The notes under the pieces are model-generated. The model searched no databases, was not told the origin of the DNA, and saw only the letters and a list, made by a program, of their open reading frames with translations. A stretch of 64,000 nucleotides of DNA from Tabrizicola_A aquatica (GTDB lineage: Bacteria; Pseudomonadota; Alphaproteobacteria; Rhodobacterales; Rhodobacteraceae). Shown here one piece after another: positions 34,164-43,560 of this stretch; positions within the stretch are counted from its first letter, which is position 1; the number at the start of each line of letters is the position of its first letter. The stretch lies in the NCBI GenBank assembly GCA_965194375.1, contig CBDAEL010000003.1. One strand, written 5' to 3'. The position numbers were made by a program, and so were the translations under genes.

Positions 34164-34211
34164 TTGCGTTATTTCACCGATGCTGTATAAATAGTTTAAC
34201 GTTAAACTATT
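34164..34211 (+). promoter_or_regulatory. pdhA promoter with overlapping 22-bp perfect palindrome
   Basis: TTGCGT (34164-34169) and TATAAA (34186-34191), 16 bases apart, make a sigma70-like promoter. AATAGTTTAAC-GTTAAACTATT, a perfect 22-bp palindrome (34190-34211), begins within the -10 and covers the expected start site, ideal for a repressor. The ribosome site GGGAGGA follows 11 bases on, before GTG 34236. Confidence 0.7.
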
Positions 34212-34235
34212 CCAAAAGTATCGGGAGGATGCGCC

Positions 34236-35225
34236 GTGGTCGCCAAGAAAGCGCCGGAAAAATCCAACGTCTCCAAGGACGATTTGCTGAAATACTACCG
34301 CGAGATGCTGCTGATCCGGCGATTCGAGGAGAAGGCGGGCCAGCTTTATGGCATGGGTCTGATTGGCGGGTTTTGCCACCTCTACATCGGCCAAGAGGCG
34401 GTGGTGGTCGGGCTTGAGGCCTGCACCAAGCCCGGCGACAAGCGTCTGACCAGCTACCGCGACCATGGCCACATGCTCGCATGCGGGATGAGCGCGAATG
34501 GCGTGATGGCGGAACTGACGGGGCGCGAGGGGGGATACTCGAAGGGCAAGGGCGGGAGCATGCACATGTTCTCGAAGGAAAAGCATTTCTACGGCGGCCA
34601 TGGCATTGTGGGCGCGCAGGTGCCGCTGGGGGCCGGTCTGGCGATGTCGGACTGGTACAAGGGCAATGACAATGTCACCTTCACCTATTTCGGCGATGGC
34701 GCGGCCAATCAGGGCCAAGTCTATGAGACCTATAACATGGCCGAGCTGTGGAAGCTGCCGGTGATTTTCGTCATTGAAAACAATGGCTATGCCATGGGCA
34801 CTTCGATGAAGCGGTCCACCAAATCGACCACCTTCTTTGGCCGGGGTGCCGCCTATGGCATTGAGGGCGAGCAGGTGGACGGCATGGACGTGCTGGCGGT
34901 GAAAGCGGCGGGCGAAAAGGCCGTGGCGCACTGCCGGGCGGGCAAAGGGCCGTATATTCTGGAAATGATGACCTACCGCTATCGCGGCCACTCGATGAGC
35001 GACCCGGCCAAGTACCGGACCCGCGAAGAGGTGGAAAAGATCAAGCAAGAGAAGGACTGCATCGAGCATGTCCGCGATTTGCTGACCCAAGGCGGCTTGG
35101 CTTCTGAGGAGGAGCTGAAGGCGATTGACAAGGATATCAAGGAGATCGTCAACGCCAGCGCCGAGTTTGCCAAGGAAAGCCCCGAGCCCGCACTGAGCGA
35201 GCTTTGGACCGACATTTACGCCTGA
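34236..35225 (+). CDS. pdhA: Pyruvate dehydrogenase E1 component, alpha subunit
   Basis: The 329-residue protein starts at GTG 34236, behind GGGAGGA. LLIRRFEEKAGQLYGMG and the thiamine-diphosphate motif GDGAANQGQVYETYNMAELW followed by VIENN are diagnostic, and the phosphorylation-loop-type YRYRGHSMSDPAKYR is present. The E1 heterotetramer decarboxylates pyruvate and loads the acetyl group on the lipoyl arm. First gene of pdhA-pdhB-pdhC. Confidence 0.96.
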   Translation: MVAKKAPEKSNVSKDDLLKYYREMLLIRRFEEKAGQLYGMGLIGGFCHLYIGQEAVVVGLEACTKPGDKRLTSYRDHGHMLACGMSANGVMAELTGREGGYSKGKGGSMHMFSKEKHFYGGHGIVGAQVPLGAGLAMSDWYKGNDNVTFTYFGDGAANQGQVYETYNMAELWKLPVIFVIENNGYAMGTSMKRSTKSTTFFGRGAAYGIEGEQVDGMDVLAVKAAGEKAVAHCRAGKGPYILEMMTYRYRGHSMSDPAKYRTREEVEKIKQEKDCIEHVRDLLTQGGLASEEELKAIDKDIKEIVNASAEFAKESPEPALSELWTDIYA

Positions 35226-35238
35226 GGGGAGAGAGACC

Positions 35239-36618
35239 ATGGCAACCGAAGTATTGATGCCCGCCCTGTCCCCGACGATGGAGGAAGGCACGCTGGCCAA
35301 ATGGCTGGTGAAGGAAGGCGACACCGTCAAATCTGGCCAGATCCTGGCCGAGATCGAGACCGACAAGGCGACGATGGAGTTTGAGGCGGTGGATGAGGGG
35401 GTGATCGGCAAGCTGCTGGTGGCCGAAGGCACCGCCAATGTGAAGGTGAACACGCCGATTGCGGTGCTGGTGGAGGAAGGTGAGAGCGTTTCGGCGTCCC
35501 CTGCGGCCTCCTCGTCCGCCTCTGGCGGCTCGTCGGTGGCCCCTGCCCCGATGGCGGCGGCTCCGGTGGCCGCAGTTGCGGCGGCCCCGGTCGCCGTGGT
35601 CTCAAAAGCCAGCCCTGATTGGGCGCCGGGCACACCGATGAAGACCATGACCGTGCGGGAAGCGCTGCGCGAGGCGATGGCCGAGGAGATGCGCGCCAAC
35701 CCGAACGTGTTCCTGATGGGCGAAGAGGTGGGCGAGTATCAAGGGGCTTACAAGATCTCGCAGGGCCTCTTGGATGAGTTCGGCCCCAAGCGCGTGATCG
35801 ACACGCCGATCACTGAAATTGGCTTTACCGGCATTGCGGTGGGTGCTGCATGGGGTGGATTGAACCCGATTGTCGAGTTCATGACCTTTAACTTTGCCAT
35901 GCAAGCGATTGACCACATCATCAACTCGGCCGCCAAGACCAATTACATGTCGGGTGGCCAAGTTCCCTGCCCGATCGTGTTCCGCGGCGCCAATGGTGCG
36001 GCGGCGCGGGTTGGCGCGCAGCATTCTCAGGATTACGCGGCGTGGTATTCGGCCATTCCGGGCCTGCGCGTTGTGATGCCTTACTCGGCGTCGGATGCGA
36101 AGGGGCTGCTCAAGATGGCCATCCGGGACCCGAACCCGGTGGTGTTCTTGGAAAATGAGATCCTCTACGGGCAGTCTTTCGAGGTGCCGGATCTGCCCGA
36201 TTTCACCATTCCCTTTGGCAAGGCGCGGGTCTGGCGTGAGGGCAGCGATGTGACCATCGTGTCCTTTGGGATTGGCATGCGCTATGCGCTGGAAGCAGCG
36301 GATATCCTTGCGAAAGATGGGATTTCGGCCGAGGTGATCGATCTGCGCACGCTGCGCCCGATTGACTATGACACGGTGATTGCAAGCGTGCAGAAAACCA
36401 ACCGTTGCGTGACGGTGGAAGAGGGCTTCCCTGTGGGGTCCATCGGCGATCACATGGCAAGCACGATCATGCAGCGCGCGTTTGATTATCTGGATGCGCC
36501 TGTCGTGACCTGCACCGGCAAGGATGTGCCGATGCCCTATGCGGCGAACCTTGAGAAACTGGCGCTGGTGACGACGGCTGAGGTCGTCGCTGCCGTCAAA
36601 TCCGTTTGCTACCGGTAA
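35239..36618 (+). CDS. pdhB: Pyruvate dehydrogenase E1 component, beta subunit, with N-terminal lipoyl domain
   Basis: The 459-residue protein is longer than a plain E1-beta because of an N-terminal lipoyl domain (residues 1-80, lipoyl Lys43 in ETDKATMEFEA) and an Ala/Pro-rich linker (~80-130). The E1-beta part (from MTVREALREAMAEEM) follows. The lipoyl domain is almost identical to that of PdhC encoded next. Such E1-beta fusions are known in alphaproteobacteria. It begins 14 bases after pdhA. Confidence 0.96.
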   Translation: MATEVLMPALSPTMEEGTLAKWLVKEGDTVKSGQILAEIETDKATMEFEAVDEGVIGKLLVAEGTANVKVNTPIAVLVEEGESVSASPAASSSASGGSSVAPAPMAAAPVAAVAAAPVAVVSKASPDWAPGTPMKTMTVREALREAMAEEMRANPNVFLMGEEVGEYQGAYKISQGLLDEFGPKRVIDTPITEIGFTGIAVGAAWGGLNPIVEFMTFNFAMQAIDHIINSAAKTNYMSGGQVPCPIVFRGANGAAARVGAQHSQDYAAWYSAIPGLRVVMPYSASDAKGLLKMAIRDPNPVVFLENEILYGQSFEVPDLPDFTIPFGKARVWREGSDVTIVSFGIGMRYALEAADILAKDGISAEVIDLRTLRPIDYDTVIASVQKTNRCVTVEEGFPVGSIGDHMASTIMQRAFDYLDAPVVTCTGKDVPMPYAANLEKLALVTTAEVVAAVKSVCYR

Positions 36619-36629
36619 GGGAGGGGAAC

Positions 36630-37928
36630 ATGGCTGTGGAAATTCTGATGCCCGCGCTGTCTCCAACCATGGAGGAGGGCACGCTGGCCAAGTGGCTGGT
36701 AAAAGAGGGCGATGTGGTGAAGTCTGGGCAGGTGATTGCCGAGATTGAGACCGACAAGGCCACGATGGAGTTTGAGGCGGTGGATGAAGGCACTATCGGC
36801 CAGATTCTGGTGGCCGAGGGCACGGCAGGCGTCAAGGTGAACACCGCAATTGCCGTTTTGCTGGAAGAGGGCGAGGCGGCGGGTGCGGCTGTGGCCAAGC
36901 CTGCGGCGGCTACCCCGGTTGTGGCTGTTGCGGCGGCTACCGTGTCGGTTGCTGCGCCTGTTGCGGCTGCGGTGGCTCCGGTGGCGGCTGGCGCGCGGGT
37001 GTTTGCATCGCCCCTTGCGCGGCGAATTGCCAAGGAAAAGGGGCTGGACCTGAGACGGGTTGCCGGCTCGGGTCCGCATGGGCGCATTGTGCGGGCGGAT
37101 GTTGAGAGGGCAAGCCCGGTGGCGGCAGTGGCTTCGGCGGCAGCGCCAGCGGCGGTTACCGCAACGGCGGCCCCGACCAAGGCGGCGATGCCCACGGGCA
37201 TGGCGGCGGAAACCGTGATGAAGATGTACGCGGACCGCGCCTTCACCGAGGTGCCCTTGGACGGCATGCGCCGCACGGTGGCGGCGCGTCTGACCGAAGC
37301 CAAGCAGACCATCCCGCATTTCTATCTGCGCCGCGAGGTGCGGCTGGATGCGCTGATGGCCTTCCGCGAGCAGTTGAATAAGGGTCTCGAGGCGCGAGGC
37401 GTCAAGCTGTCAGTCAATGACTTCATCATCAAGGCTTCTGCGATTGCCTTGCAGGCGGTGCCGGGGGCCAACCGGGTTTGGGCCGGCGACCGGATGCTGC
37501 AGCTGACGCCGTCGGATGTGGCTGTGGCCGTGGCGGTTGAGGGGGGGCTCTTTACCCCTGTGCTGCGCGATGCGGAGACCAAGACACTCTCGGCGCTCTC
37601 GGCTGAGATGAAGGATCTCGCGGCGCGGGCCAAGTCAAAAAAGCTGGCGCCGCAGGAATATCAGGGCGGGTCGTTCGCGATTTCCAACCTTGGAATGATG
37701 GGGATCGAGAACTTTGACGCCGTGATCAATCCGCCGCATGGGTCAATCTTGGCCGTTGGGGCGGGGATCAAAAAGCCGGTTGTTCAGGCGGACGGGTCGA
37801 TTGGCGTGGCGACGGTCATGTCGATGACGCTGTCGGTCGATCACCGGGTGATCGACGGGGCCTTGGGGGCGGAGTTCCTTAAGGTGATCGTGGAGTGCTT
37901 GGAAAACCCGATCTCGATGCTGGTCTGA
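36630..37928 (+). CDS. pdhC: Dihydrolipoamide acetyltransferase (E2) of pyruvate dehydrogenase
   Basis: The protein has 432 residues from ATG 36630, behind GGGAGGGG. One lipoyl domain (Lys43 in TDKATMEF), an Ala-rich linker, a peripheral subunit-binding domain (FASPLARRIAKEKGLDLRRV...GPHGRIVRADV) and the catalytic domain ending in the active-site motif DHRVIDGA. It transfers the acetyl group to CoA and forms the complex core. The E3 gene (lpd) is not in the visible segment; a terminator follows directly. Confidence 0.96.
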   Translation: MAVEILMPALSPTMEEGTLAKWLVKEGDVVKSGQVIAEIETDKATMEFEAVDEGTIGQILVAEGTAGVKVNTAIAVLLEEGEAAGAAVAKPAAATPVVAVAAATVSVAAPVAAAVAPVAAGARVFASPLARRIAKEKGLDLRRVAGSGPHGRIVRADVERASPVAAVASAAAPAAVTATAAPTKAAMPTGMAAETVMKMYADRAFTEVPLDGMRRTVAARLTEAKQTIPHFYLRREVRLDALMAFREQLNKGLEARGVKLSVNDFIIKASAIALQAVPGANRVWAGDRMLQLTPSDVAVAVAVEGGLFTPVLRDAETKTLSALSAEMKDLAARAKSKKLAPQEYQGGSFAISNLGMMGIENFDAVINPPHGSILAVGAGIKKPVVQADGSIGVATVMSMTLSVDHRVIDGALGAEFLKVIVECLENPISMLV

Positions 37929-37946
37929 TCGCACTCCAATAAAACA

Positions 37947-37976
37947 AAAAGAGCGGGCAACAGGGCCCACTCTTTT
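37947..37976. terminator. Terminator at the end of the pdh operon
   Basis: AAAAGAGCGGGC and GCCCACTCTTTT form a 12-position stem with one C-A mismatch, ending in TTTT. It can act on both strands. Confidence 0.85.
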
Positions 37977-38005
37977 CATGTAAGCTCTATGGATTGCCCC
38001 GCCCC

Positions 38006-38057
38006 TTCATCTGTTCCCAAATATCCTCGGGGGGTCCGGGGGGCGAAGCGCCCCCGG
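38006..38057 (-). terminator. Terminator-like hairpin plus intergenic element after cysE
   Basis: On the minus strand CCGGGGGCG-CTT-CGCCCCCCGG lies directly after the cysE stop. It is followed by CCCCCGAGGATATTTGGGAA and CAGATGAA, the same kind of element as at 25449-25480. There is no T run, so termination strength is uncertain. Confidence 0.55.
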
Positions 38058-38062
38058 GGGTG

Positions 38063-38875
38063 TCAGCAGTCGCAGTCTTTCAACCGCTGATCCATGGTAA
38101 CCGACGGGGTATCGCATCCCGCCTCGCCCACGATGCGGGCGGGAACCCCGGCGACGGTCTTGCAGGGCGGCACGTCTTGCAGCACGACAGAGCCTGCCGC
38201 GATGCGGGTGCAATAGCCGATCTCGATATTGCCCAGAACCTTTGCCCCGGCCCCGATCAACACGCCATTCCCGATCTTGGGGTGACGGTCGCCATCTTCC
38301 TTGCCCGTGCCGCCCAAGGTGACGGAATGCAGCATCGAGACATTGTCGCCGACGACCGCCGTCTCACCGATGACGATGGAATGGGCGTGGTCAATCATCA
38401 GTCCGCGCCCGATGCGGGCGGCGGGGTGGATGTCGACGCCGAACACCTCGGACACCCGCATCTGGACGAAATAGGCCATGTCGCGGCGGCCTTGTTGCCA
38501 CAGCCAATGGCCGATGCGATACGCCTGAACCGCCTGAAATCCCTTGAAGAACAGGATCGGCTGGATGAAGCGGTGGCAGGCCGGATCACGGTCATAGATC
38601 GCCATGATATCGGCGCGGGCGGCCTGACCGATCTCGCTGTCTTCGGCATAGGCCTCATCGGCGATTTCGCGCAGGATTTGCTCGCTCATCTCGCCCGAGG
38701 CGAGTTTCAGCGAAAAGCGGTAGGCCAGCGCGCGTTCCATCGTCGGATGGTGCAAGAGGCTGGAATGGACCAAACCGCCCAACAAGGGCTCGGCCTTGAC
38801 CATTTCGGAGGCCTCATCGCAGACGCGCGACCAGACCGGATCGACCGCTGTCAGTTTTGCTTTGATTTCTGCCAT
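38063..38875 (-). CDS. cysE: Serine O-acetyltransferase CysE
   Basis: The protein has 270 residues from ATG 38875, placed by GGGAG seven bases upstream. An N-terminal helical domain precedes a left-handed beta-helix: VDIHPAARIGRGLMIDHAHS holds the catalytic His and Asp, followed by HSVTLGGTGKEDGDRHPKIG. The reaction gives O-acetylserine for cysteine synthesis. It lies downstream of the GTA cluster, a neighbourhood shared with other Rhodobacterales. Confidence 0.94.
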   Translation of the reverse strand: MAEIKAKLTAVDPVWSRVCDEASEMVKAEPLLGGLVHSSLLHHPTMERALAYRFSLKLASGEMSEQILREIADEAYAEDSEIGQAARADIMAIYDRDPACHRFIQPILFFKGFQAVQAYRIGHWLWQQGRRDMAYFVQMRVSEVFGVDIHPAARIGRGLMIDHAHSIVIGETAVVGDNVSMLHSVTLGGTGKEDGDRHPKIGNGVLIGAGAKVLGNIEIGYCTRIAAGSVVLQDVPPCKTVAGVPARIVGEAGCDTPSVTMDQRLKDCDC

Positions 38876-39218
38876 GATCATCTCCCAGTTCGGGGGGAGT
38901 ATAACACAGGCCAGTATCGGGTGACAAACCATGTCGGCGTATGGCGGCGTCTTGGCGGAACGCAGCCACCGCCAAGGCCATCACGGCCAATGCCTGCAGG
39001 CAGAGCGGGCGGCCTGTCGGGGCCGCATCGCCCAGCGCGCGGGCCATCAGGCTGCCATTGCCCCAGCGCGGATGCGGCACGCCAAAGCGGCGCATGAAGT
39101 GGTGGGCGGCGTGGGCCTCGTGCAACAGGCGGTGCGCGAGACCGGGCCGCTCGGGGTGTGGGACCAGAGCCAAGCGCCCAGCCCCCGCCAAGAGATCATC
39201 GAGAAGGCAGGCACGCAT
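38814..39218 (-). CDS. DUF7742-type protein at the end of the GTA cluster
   Basis: The 134-residue frame starts five bases after the gp15 stop. Its first ~90 residues (MRACLLDDLLAGAGRLALVP, then HEAHAAHHFMRRFGVPHPRW, GNGSLMARAL) resemble small proteins that follow gp15 in other Rhodobacterales. The last ~20 codons overlap the cysE start region by 62 bases in another frame, so the natural end may have been lost or extended. No function is known. It is not a particle protein by any evidence here. Confidence 0.6.
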   Translation of the reverse strand: MRACLLDDLLAGAGRLALVPHPERPGLAHRLLHEAHAAHHFMRRFGVPHPRWGNGSLMARALGDAAPTGRPLCLQALAVMALAVAAFRQDAAIRRHGLSPDTGLCYTPPELGDDHGRNQSKTDSGRSGLVARLR

Positions 39219-39222
39219 CGGG

Positions 39223-42200
39223 TTAGCCGAGCGTCAGCGCCCGCGCCGGGCCTGCGCCAAAGCTGGCCGAGACCTGCGCCACCTCGATCCTTGTCAGCGG
39301 TCCTGCCCCGTCCACCGCTTGCAGCGCGGCGGGATAGGTCCAGCCCGGTTGCATTGTGCTCACTTCGCGCAACAGCGTAGCGCCAGAGAATACCTGCAGA
39401 CGATAGCGCTCGCTCTCTTCGCCCAAAGGCACCTCAATCGACTGCCAGCTGTCGCCGTCGATCCGGGTCCGGCGGATCCAGTTAAGGTCGATGTCCGCGC
39501 CCAGCGCGCCGCGCTTTTTCAGATGGCAGACCGAGTAGGGCCGCAGCCCGTTGCCCTGAAACGCGGCGTTCAGTGCGACGACCCCCTCGGCATCAAAGCC
39601 GCGCGTGGCGTCGCCGACGCGGTAATGGCGCACCAAGCCGCGGGCCGATTGTGGCAGGGTGATCTGGCGCAGGGCCGCGTCGAGAAGCACCACCGTGCTG
39701 CCAGCAGGCCAAAGATCGGGCATCAGCCCGTCGGTGCCAAGTTGGCCCCGCAAGCGGGTGTGGATCTCATAGGTCCCCGGTGCCACCAGCACGGCATCGG
39801 CGAATTGCAGCACCTCCCACAGGTCGGCGCTGCCGTCGCCGATGGCCAGCGCATTTCCCCCTGCCAACACCGAAAGCGCATCGGCCGAGGACAGCTGCCC
39901 GGACCCCAACCGGATGCGCAGGGCCGGGCCGCGCTCCCATCGCCCGGCCTGACCACGGGCGAGCGCGGTCTCGGTCACGCCCACAATCGCAGGACGGTTG
40001 AGAAGGGTGTTGAGTGTGAAACCCGCCTCGGTCGGTGAGGACCAGAGCGCCACCTGCCCCGGCCAAGGGCTGGCCGCCACCGCCAGATGCGGCACATGCG
40101 GCTGTTCCGAACCTGTCAGCAAGGGCAGGTCCAGAAATACCGGATAGGGCGGCAAAGGGGGTTGGTAGGGCTTCCAGCTGGTCGCCTCGGGGTCGATCCT
40201 GGGGTCGCGGTAGACCGAAGGGTCAATGCGCACCGCCTCAATGTTTTGCATCGCGGTCAACTCGCAGCGATCCACCCGGTAGCGTTTGCCCGCCACCTCG
40301 ATCACCGATCCGGCCCCGATCTCGCGGCGCGAGGGTGGCAGGCCCAGCCGCAGGCTGTCACGGGCCAGACGCGCCTCAATCAGCCAACGCTCGGCCATGG
40401 CTGCGGCCTCGGCCCGTGTCAGGGCCAAGGGCAGATCGCTTTGTGCCACGGAGGCCCCTGTGGCGTCGGGCAGGCTTGCAGCCACGGCACGCACCGCAAA
40501 GTCGCTTTCGGCCTCGAGATAGATCAGGCGCAGATGGTCATGCGTCTCGGTCTCTCCCAGCCGCGTTGCCTCAAGACCCGCATCAGCACCCTCCATCAGG
40601 GCAAGGCTCTCGGGGGTCAAAGGCGTCGGGGCAAGCCCGGTGCGGCGCAGAAAGCTCATGCGCCCCTCGCGTTCCACCGCATCGACCGAGGCGGCCTGCA
40701 ACATCGGCTGCAAAACGGCACGGGCCGAGGCAACGTCGGTCACATGATACCCCCGCACCACACCATGGGCGCGGGTAGTGTCGACGTTGCTGAGACGTGC
40801 CGCAACGCAGACATCCTCGATCACGGCGGCCAGCGACTGATTGGCCGATCGCCCGTTCAACCAATGCCCGGCCTCAAAGTTTCCGCCATCGCTCCACAGC
40901 GTCTGGTTCAAGGGAAAGGCCGGGAACGGCCGGGCATCCCAAGCCCAAGCAAGGGAACGGTCAAAATCCAGCATCGACCCAGCATAGGCCAAAGAGGCGG
41001 GGTTGTTGGCCGGATCACGCCAGAACCGCGCCATGGCGGTGTAATAGGCCATCTGCACCAGATCATCACGCTGGCCGGTCGAGAACTTGGGCAGCGCGGA
41101 TTCCGAAGATTTCGGATCCAGAAACTTGTTGGGCTGATTGGTGCCCTTGTCGATGGCTGCACAGCCATATTCGACAAAACGGAAGGGCTTGGATTGCGGC
41201 ACCCAAGGGGTGGGCGTGGATTGGCGCACCCCGGCAATGCGCGGATGGTGCTGCGACAGCCACCAATTGCGCAAATCCTTATAGCGGTAGACCCAAGGCT
41301 CGTCATGGGCGCCATCGGTGATGGGGGTGCGGGTTTGCGCGGCCTCATCGAGCTCATTGGCGTAATACCAGTCAAACCCCTCGCCGCCCGCGATATTGGC
41401 GATCAGGTAATCGGGGTCATAAAGGGATTGCCATGCGCTGTCGGCATGCACCTCTCCTTCGCGCCATTCGGACAAGGGCATGTAATTGTCGATGCCGATG
41501 AAGTCGATGTTGGCGTTGGCCCATAGGGGATCAAGGTGGAAGTAGACGTTGTTGCCGACATGATAACCGAAATACTCCGACCAATCCGCGGCATAGGACA
41601 GCTTGCAGGTCGGCCCCAGAATGGTGCGCACCTCGGCGGCCAGCGCGATCAAGGCCGTCACTGCCGGAAAGCTGTCGCCCGCCCCCCGGATCTGCGTCAG
41701 CCCCCGCATTTCTGAGCCGATGCAGAACGCCTCGACCCCGCCGGCCGCCGCACAAAGCATGGCGTTGTGCAGGATGAAGCGTCGATAGCTCCATTCATTC
41801 GGTCCGCTATAGCTGATCGTGGTGCCCGACAGCGAAAAATGTGCCGCCGTGGCCGTGCCGATAAAGGCTGCCACCTCGGCCGCAGCGGTGGCGGTACGGT
41901 CCGGGGTGCCAGCAAGGCCCGGCGCCAGCGAGGTGGTGATGCGCCCGCGCCAGGGCAGCTTTGGCTGGCCCACATGCCCGGTCCAGGGGTTTACAAGGCT
42001 ATTGCCCTCCAACTGGTCCATCAGGATGAAGGGGTAGAAGGTCACGTCCTTTCCCGCGGCTTTCATTGCGACAATTGCCTCGATGACGGCCTGATCGGTC
42101 GGCGTGCCGCCATAGATCGAGCGCCCCCCCACCTTGGGCACTTCCTCGGCCATGGCCCGGGTGATACCGCCCGACCGCCACGGCATGCCAACGCCGTCCA

Positions 42201-42590
42201 GCGTTTTTTGTTCCACCTTCGGTCGAATTGTGCATTGCCCACAGCGCAGATCATCGCCGAACCACGACACCACCAAAGAGGCCGCCCCCACCCCCGGCAT
42301 CTCTTCGGTCAACTGCTCCAGCGACAGCGCAAAGTCGGTCTGGTCGGTTGGCATGTTCACATTAGCCGTGCGGTTCTGGCCGGGACCGGTCTGGTAATGC
42401 ACAGGCGTTGTTGCCAACGAGTATTCGCCCGTGCCCGGAATCACGCAAACACCCGAGATGCTGGCCGCCAACTCCTCAACCCGCGCTCCGGCAGCGGTCT
42501 GTGCCGGACGCACCACCTCAAAGCTGAACTGCGGCACCCGGTTGCCAAAGGCCGAAAGATCGAGATCCTCGATCACCACATAGGCATCCC
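39223..42590 (-). pseudogene. GTA gp15 (host-specificity/tail-hub protein), C-terminal part after a frameshift
   Basis: About 1120 codons of the large tail-tip protein remain in this frame, beginning AYVVIEDLDLSAFGNRVPQF, which directly continues the N-terminal fragment encoded at 42573-43115. A TIM-barrel-like glycoside hydrolase part (IDFIGIDNYMPLSEW, FVEYGCAAID) and phage tail-protein domains follow, as in RcGTA gp15. The frame change lies at 42588-42590, where CGCGGGATGCC would need a fourth G (CGC GGG GAT GCC TAT). It is either a true mutation, which would remove the tail hub, or a sequencing error. Confidence 0.85.
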
Positions 42591-43115
42591 GCGATAGGCC
42601 GGCGCATTGCCCGCGCCCTCGACCGCCGCAATCTTGGGATCGGCAAGCTGCGTCTCGGTCCCTTTGTAGACCCGCAGGGTCAGCGTGTTGGTGGCTATCT
42701 CGTTGCCATCGGCCCAGATCCGACCCACGCGGCGGATTTCGCCTTCGCAAAGCGCAATCGAAAGGCTGACCGAATAGCTGTATTGCGTCACCCGGCCCCC
42801 ACCGCCGCCCTTGCCGCTGCCGGTCTCGGACACCGTTTCGCGAAAGCGCGTCGCCCAGATGACCTGCCCCCCCAGCCGCACCCGGCCCCAGGCCCGCGTG
42901 ACCGCCGCACCTTCGCTGGCCCCGGTCAGGCGAAAGCGCTCGACCCGGCCCACCTCCACTGCCTCGGACCCTGCCCCAAGGAGGCGCTGGTCAATGACCT
43001 GGCCCAGCGTGGCCCCGATGGCCCGGCCAATCACCGCCCCTGACAGGCCCAGCACCGTGCCGCCGAACCCCGCCCCGACGGCCGCTCCGACTGCTGACAA
43101 AAGGATGGTCGCCAT
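42573..43115 (-). pseudogene. GTA gp15, N-terminal fragment before the frameshift
   Basis: This 180-codon frame starts MATILLSAVGAAVGAGFGGT, the usual gp15 N-terminus, and contains RVTQYSYSVSLSIALCEGEI and IRRVGRIWADGNEIATN. It ends after APAYRGMPMW at a TGA created by the lost base. All residues up to AYRG agree with an intact gp15. The short fragment alone would not make a tail hub. It starts 13 bases after the gp14 stop. Confidence 0.85.
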
Positions 43116-43128
43116 GATTCAGGCTCCT

Positions 43129-43560
43129 TCAAGGAAAACGAAAAACGGCGGCGATCTTGCGCAGCCAAGGCCCCGACAGCGGCGAGATCACAACCCCATG
43201 ACCGCTGTAGGCATGAATGAACGCGGGTACAGAGCCCGTTTCGGCCAGAATGCCCAGATGCTTAGCCACCGCCCCGGGCCGCATGCGAAACAGCAAGATG
43301 TCGCCGGGCACCTCTTGGCCCGGCACCACGGGCTGCAAGATCGCCTGCGCGGCCTGCAACAGCACCTCCTGCCCGGTCGGCTCGCCCCAGTCTGCGGTGT
43401 AGGCTGGCACAATGCGCGGCTCATCGCCGTGAATCTCGCGCCAGATACCGCGCAAAAGGCCCAGACAATCCGTGCCCGCACCTTTACAACTCGCCTGATG
43501 GCGATAGGGCGTGCCCAGCCAGTCACGGGCACGCGCCAGAACCTCGTCATTGCGGGTCAT
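43129..43560 (-). CDS. GTA gp14, NlpC/P60 cell-wall peptidase
   Basis: The 143-residue protein is an NlpC/P60 cysteine peptidase: catalytic Cys in GAGTDCLGLLRGI and His in KHLGILAETG. In the RcGTA particle gp14 sits at the tail tip and cuts peptidoglycan during DNA entry into the recipient. It overlaps gp13 by four bases. Confidence 0.92.
   Translation of the reverse strand: MTRNDEVLARARDWLGTPYRHQASCKGAGTDCLGLLRGIWREIHGDEPRIVPAYTADWGEPTGQEVLLQAAQAILQPVVPGQEVPGDILLFRMRPGAVAKHLGILAETGSVPAFIHAYSGHGVVISPLSGPWLRKIAAVFRFP

Noticed and set aside
42591..42750. Upstream extension of the large gp15 frame (starting MRRRNPPRGSDLG)
   Set aside because: These residues are out-of-frame translation of the real N-terminal gp15 sequence; the conserved protein switches frame at 42588-42590.
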